Below, piece by piece: positions 7,091 through 8,050 of a stretch of 8,050 nucleotides of DNA. Where the stretch lies: positions 1 through 8,050 of the forward strand of contig JBLHVI010000119.1 of assembly GCA_047630175.1 (NCBI GenBank). The letters are read 5' to 3'. The DNA comes from UBA4582 sp047630175 (GTDB lineage: Bacteria; Pseudomonadota; Gammaproteobacteria; Pseudomonadales; Azotimanducaceae). How positions within the stretch are numbered: position 1 is the stretch's first letter; every line of letters begins with the position of its first letter. The notes beneath the pieces were generated by a model, which worked only from the letters and a program-made list of their open reading frames with translations, made no database searches and was not told where the DNA came from. The position numbers and the translations under genes were made by a program.

Positions 7091-7327
7091 ACAATTTTGA
7101 TTCATATTGGGAAAATATTAAAATAGCTGCGTAATGCGACAAATTGAGGCTAAACCCTTTACCGCTATTTTTTCTATCATCTGTCGCGTGATCGATTATG
7201 TAGTGCGGGTGAAGCGCAATTGGTGAGTGGGGCGGGGCTTCCGCCTTGCAACCGCAGGCGACACTAAAGATTGCAGGTATCAGTGCACTGCAAAGTCTCA
7301 ATTATCGTTGGAACCCGCAAGCACACA

Positions 7328-7600
7328 TCAAGTCCCCATGTGCGCTAATTTGTGGCATGGACTCGCTCGGTGGCCCCGAAGACCTTCACTGAAAGAACTT
7401 GCCTGGCTCGCTGGCCCTACAAGTTCTGCTTTCTCTGGAGCGTCGATCTCGTCGAGTCTGACGCCGAGCTTCTTACGCGTAACCAGCAGGACTCGCGTAT
7501 CGCCATCGGTGATCGATACGACGACGCCTGGCAGGCTTTCAGCGAGGGTGGGATTGCTGGATATGCCCCAAACAAAAAAGACTAAGGAGATGGTTCTTCT
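7328..7600 (-). pseudogene. Degraded thermonuclease (SNase-like) gene, no start codon, frameshifted
   Basis: Reading the minus strand from 7600 gives a signal-peptide-like start (RRTISLVFFVWGISSNPTLA), then the N-terminal half of a staphylococcal-nuclease domain: SLPGVVVSITDGDTRVLL, then GVRLDEIDAPEK. The metal-binding Asp of DGDT, the Arg and Asp of RLDEID and the Glu of APE are at exactly the spacing of staphylococcal nuclease Asp21, Arg35, Asp40 and Glu43. Three things mark it as broken. There is no ATG, GTG or TTG between the upstream in-frame TAA (7690-7688) and the domain. After ASQASSFSE the original frame loses similarity, while dropping one G of the GG at 7384-7383 restores VFGATERV, which resembles the family's LVFGK.V strand. 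That restored frame then stops at 7345-7347. The C-terminal half, including the second catalytic Arg, is missing. In-frame translation ends at the TGA at 7330-7328. It lies upstream of cysD on the same strand and is probably unrelated to it. Confidence 0.75.
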
Positions 7601-7932
7601 GAACAGAAGTTCTTTGTTGTGCTTTGTATTTATCGATACGCGGGTTGTTGGTAACCAATCGGCGCTACGAACGGGCTTTTCTAGGCATTACGGGTCGGCA
7701 AGCCTTGATCTGCGTAGTAGTCAACGGGGTTCGAGGGTTGCAGATGAATAGTGAGCGTGGTCGGCGCGGTAGCTGTAAACCGATGCTACGGGCCGTCAAG
7801 ACCGCCAACATAAACGCTGTTCAGTAGCTTGCCAAGTACCTGCAGGTTACGTTCTATGTATGCGCCTGGGTGGCATCTGCGTTATGTAAGCTCACTTGAA
7901 GGTCAAACCCAAAAGGTCTAACGACAACAAAG
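7601..7932. other. Gap between tRNA-Asn and the SNase relic
   Basis: About 330 bases with no recognisable gene on either strand. Just upstream of the SNase relic is a short inverted repeat CTTCTG-AA-CAGAAG (7596-7609). No terminator-like hairpin with a T-run follows the tRNA, and I saw no phage-type integrase or second copy of the tRNA 3' end that would mark an attachment site. Confidence 0.4.
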
Positions 7933-8008
7933 TGGCTCCCCGACTTGGACTCGAACCAAGGACCCAATGATTAACAGTCATTTGCTCTACCAACTGAGCT
8001 ATCGGGGA
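7933..8008 (-). tRNA. tRNA-Asn (anticodon GTT)
   Basis: A complete 76-base tRNA with encoded CCA. The acceptor arms TCCCCGA (8008-8002) and TCGGGGA pair perfectly, followed by the discriminator G and CCA (7935-7933). The D arm is AGCTCAGTTGGTAGAGC. The anticodon GTT lies at 7975-7973 between TGACT and AATCA, which reads AAC and AAT. The T arm contains GGTTCGAGTCC. All invariant positions (T8, G18-G19, T33, the TTCGA loop) are present, so it should be functional. Confidence 0.98.
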
Positions 8009-8024
8009 ATAACGAAGGCGAGAT

Positions 8025-8030
8025 TGTATA
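8025..8030 (-). promoter_or_regulatory. Probable -10 of the tRNA-Asn promoter
   Basis: TATACA on the minus strand lies 16 bases upstream of the tRNA 5' end and is followed by ATCTCGCC, a GC-rich discriminator typical of stringently controlled stable-RNA promoters. A partial TGACC at the window edge (8050-8046) could belong to the -35 element, but the spacing would be short and the window ends there. Confidence 0.45.
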
Positions 8031-8050
8031 GAGGCTTCCGGTGTCGGTCA

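Noticed and set aside
7083..7301. A minus-strand frame of about 72 codons between the SNase relic and cysD, starting at TTG with a lipoprotein-like SVACGC.
   Set aside because: It has a TTG start without a Shine-Dalgarno, ends inside the cysD promoter palindrome and has no recognisable pattern.
7674..7690. MPRKAR-like peptide on the minus strand, reminiscent of the N-terminus of REP-associated (IS200-like) transposases.
   Set aside because: Only six or seven residues fit before a stop, and no further transposase sequence is present in any frame.
7227..7751. Long plus-strand frame of 174 codons overlapping the SNase relic.
   Set aside because: It is antisense to recognisable SNase coding sequence. 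Its Ser/Arg/Thr-rich translation is typical of a shadow frame, and it has no ribosome binding site.
7933..8008. tRNA-Asn as a possible genomic-island attachment site, given the degraded region next to it.
   Set aside because: No duplicated tRNA 3' end and no integrase in the window. The relic alone does not show island integration.

Overview
The window looks like chromosomal DNA of a moderate-GC gammaproteobacterium, possibly a marine group such as Halieaceae/Cellvibrionales. The grounds are a split CysD/CysN ATP sulfurylase with the APS kinase fused to the C-terminus of CysN, a DUF2061 membrane protein in the same operon, and DUF4389 and SPOR-type genes nearby. The lineage is an inference from gene content, not from a marker gene.

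Layout. Positions 1-1264 hold no convincing intact gene. They contain a perfect (GACGAT)8 hexanucleotide array at 91-138 and a C-terminally truncated gene resembling DUF4097 exported beta-strand repeat proteins (263-568), then about 700 bases with no recognisable gene. At 1265-1705 (+) there is an intact DUF4389 membrane protein with a strong ribosome binding site. After a gene-poor gap (1706-2137), everything up to position 8008 is on the minus strand. Read in the direction of transcription (high to low coordinates) it is: tRNA-Asn(GTT) (8008-7933), a degraded thermonuclease (SNase) relic (7600-7328), the sulfate-activation operon cysD > cysNC > DUF2061 (7061-3286), and an exported protein with two SPOR-like repeats (3163-2138).

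How the genes work together. CysD (PP-loop adenylyltransferase) and CysN (GTPase) form ATP sulfurylase, which makes adenosine 5'-phosphosulfate (APS) from sulfate and ATP. The CysC domain phosphorylates APS to PAPS, so both activation steps come from one coupled transcription unit: cysD and cysNC share one base in a TAATG overlap. The DUF2061 gene follows after 66 bases that contain a perfect 7-bp hairpin just before its ribosome binding site. The most notable point is that CysD carries about 208 extra, well-formed residues in front of the usual CysD start. I do not recognise this extension as any family. It is the best candidate for something undescribed here.

The intergenic regions look like decaying accessory sequence. 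The SNase relic has no usable start codon and an apparent frameshift, and the DUF4097-like gene is cut short. I found no CRISPR array, insertion sequence, integrase or prophage module.
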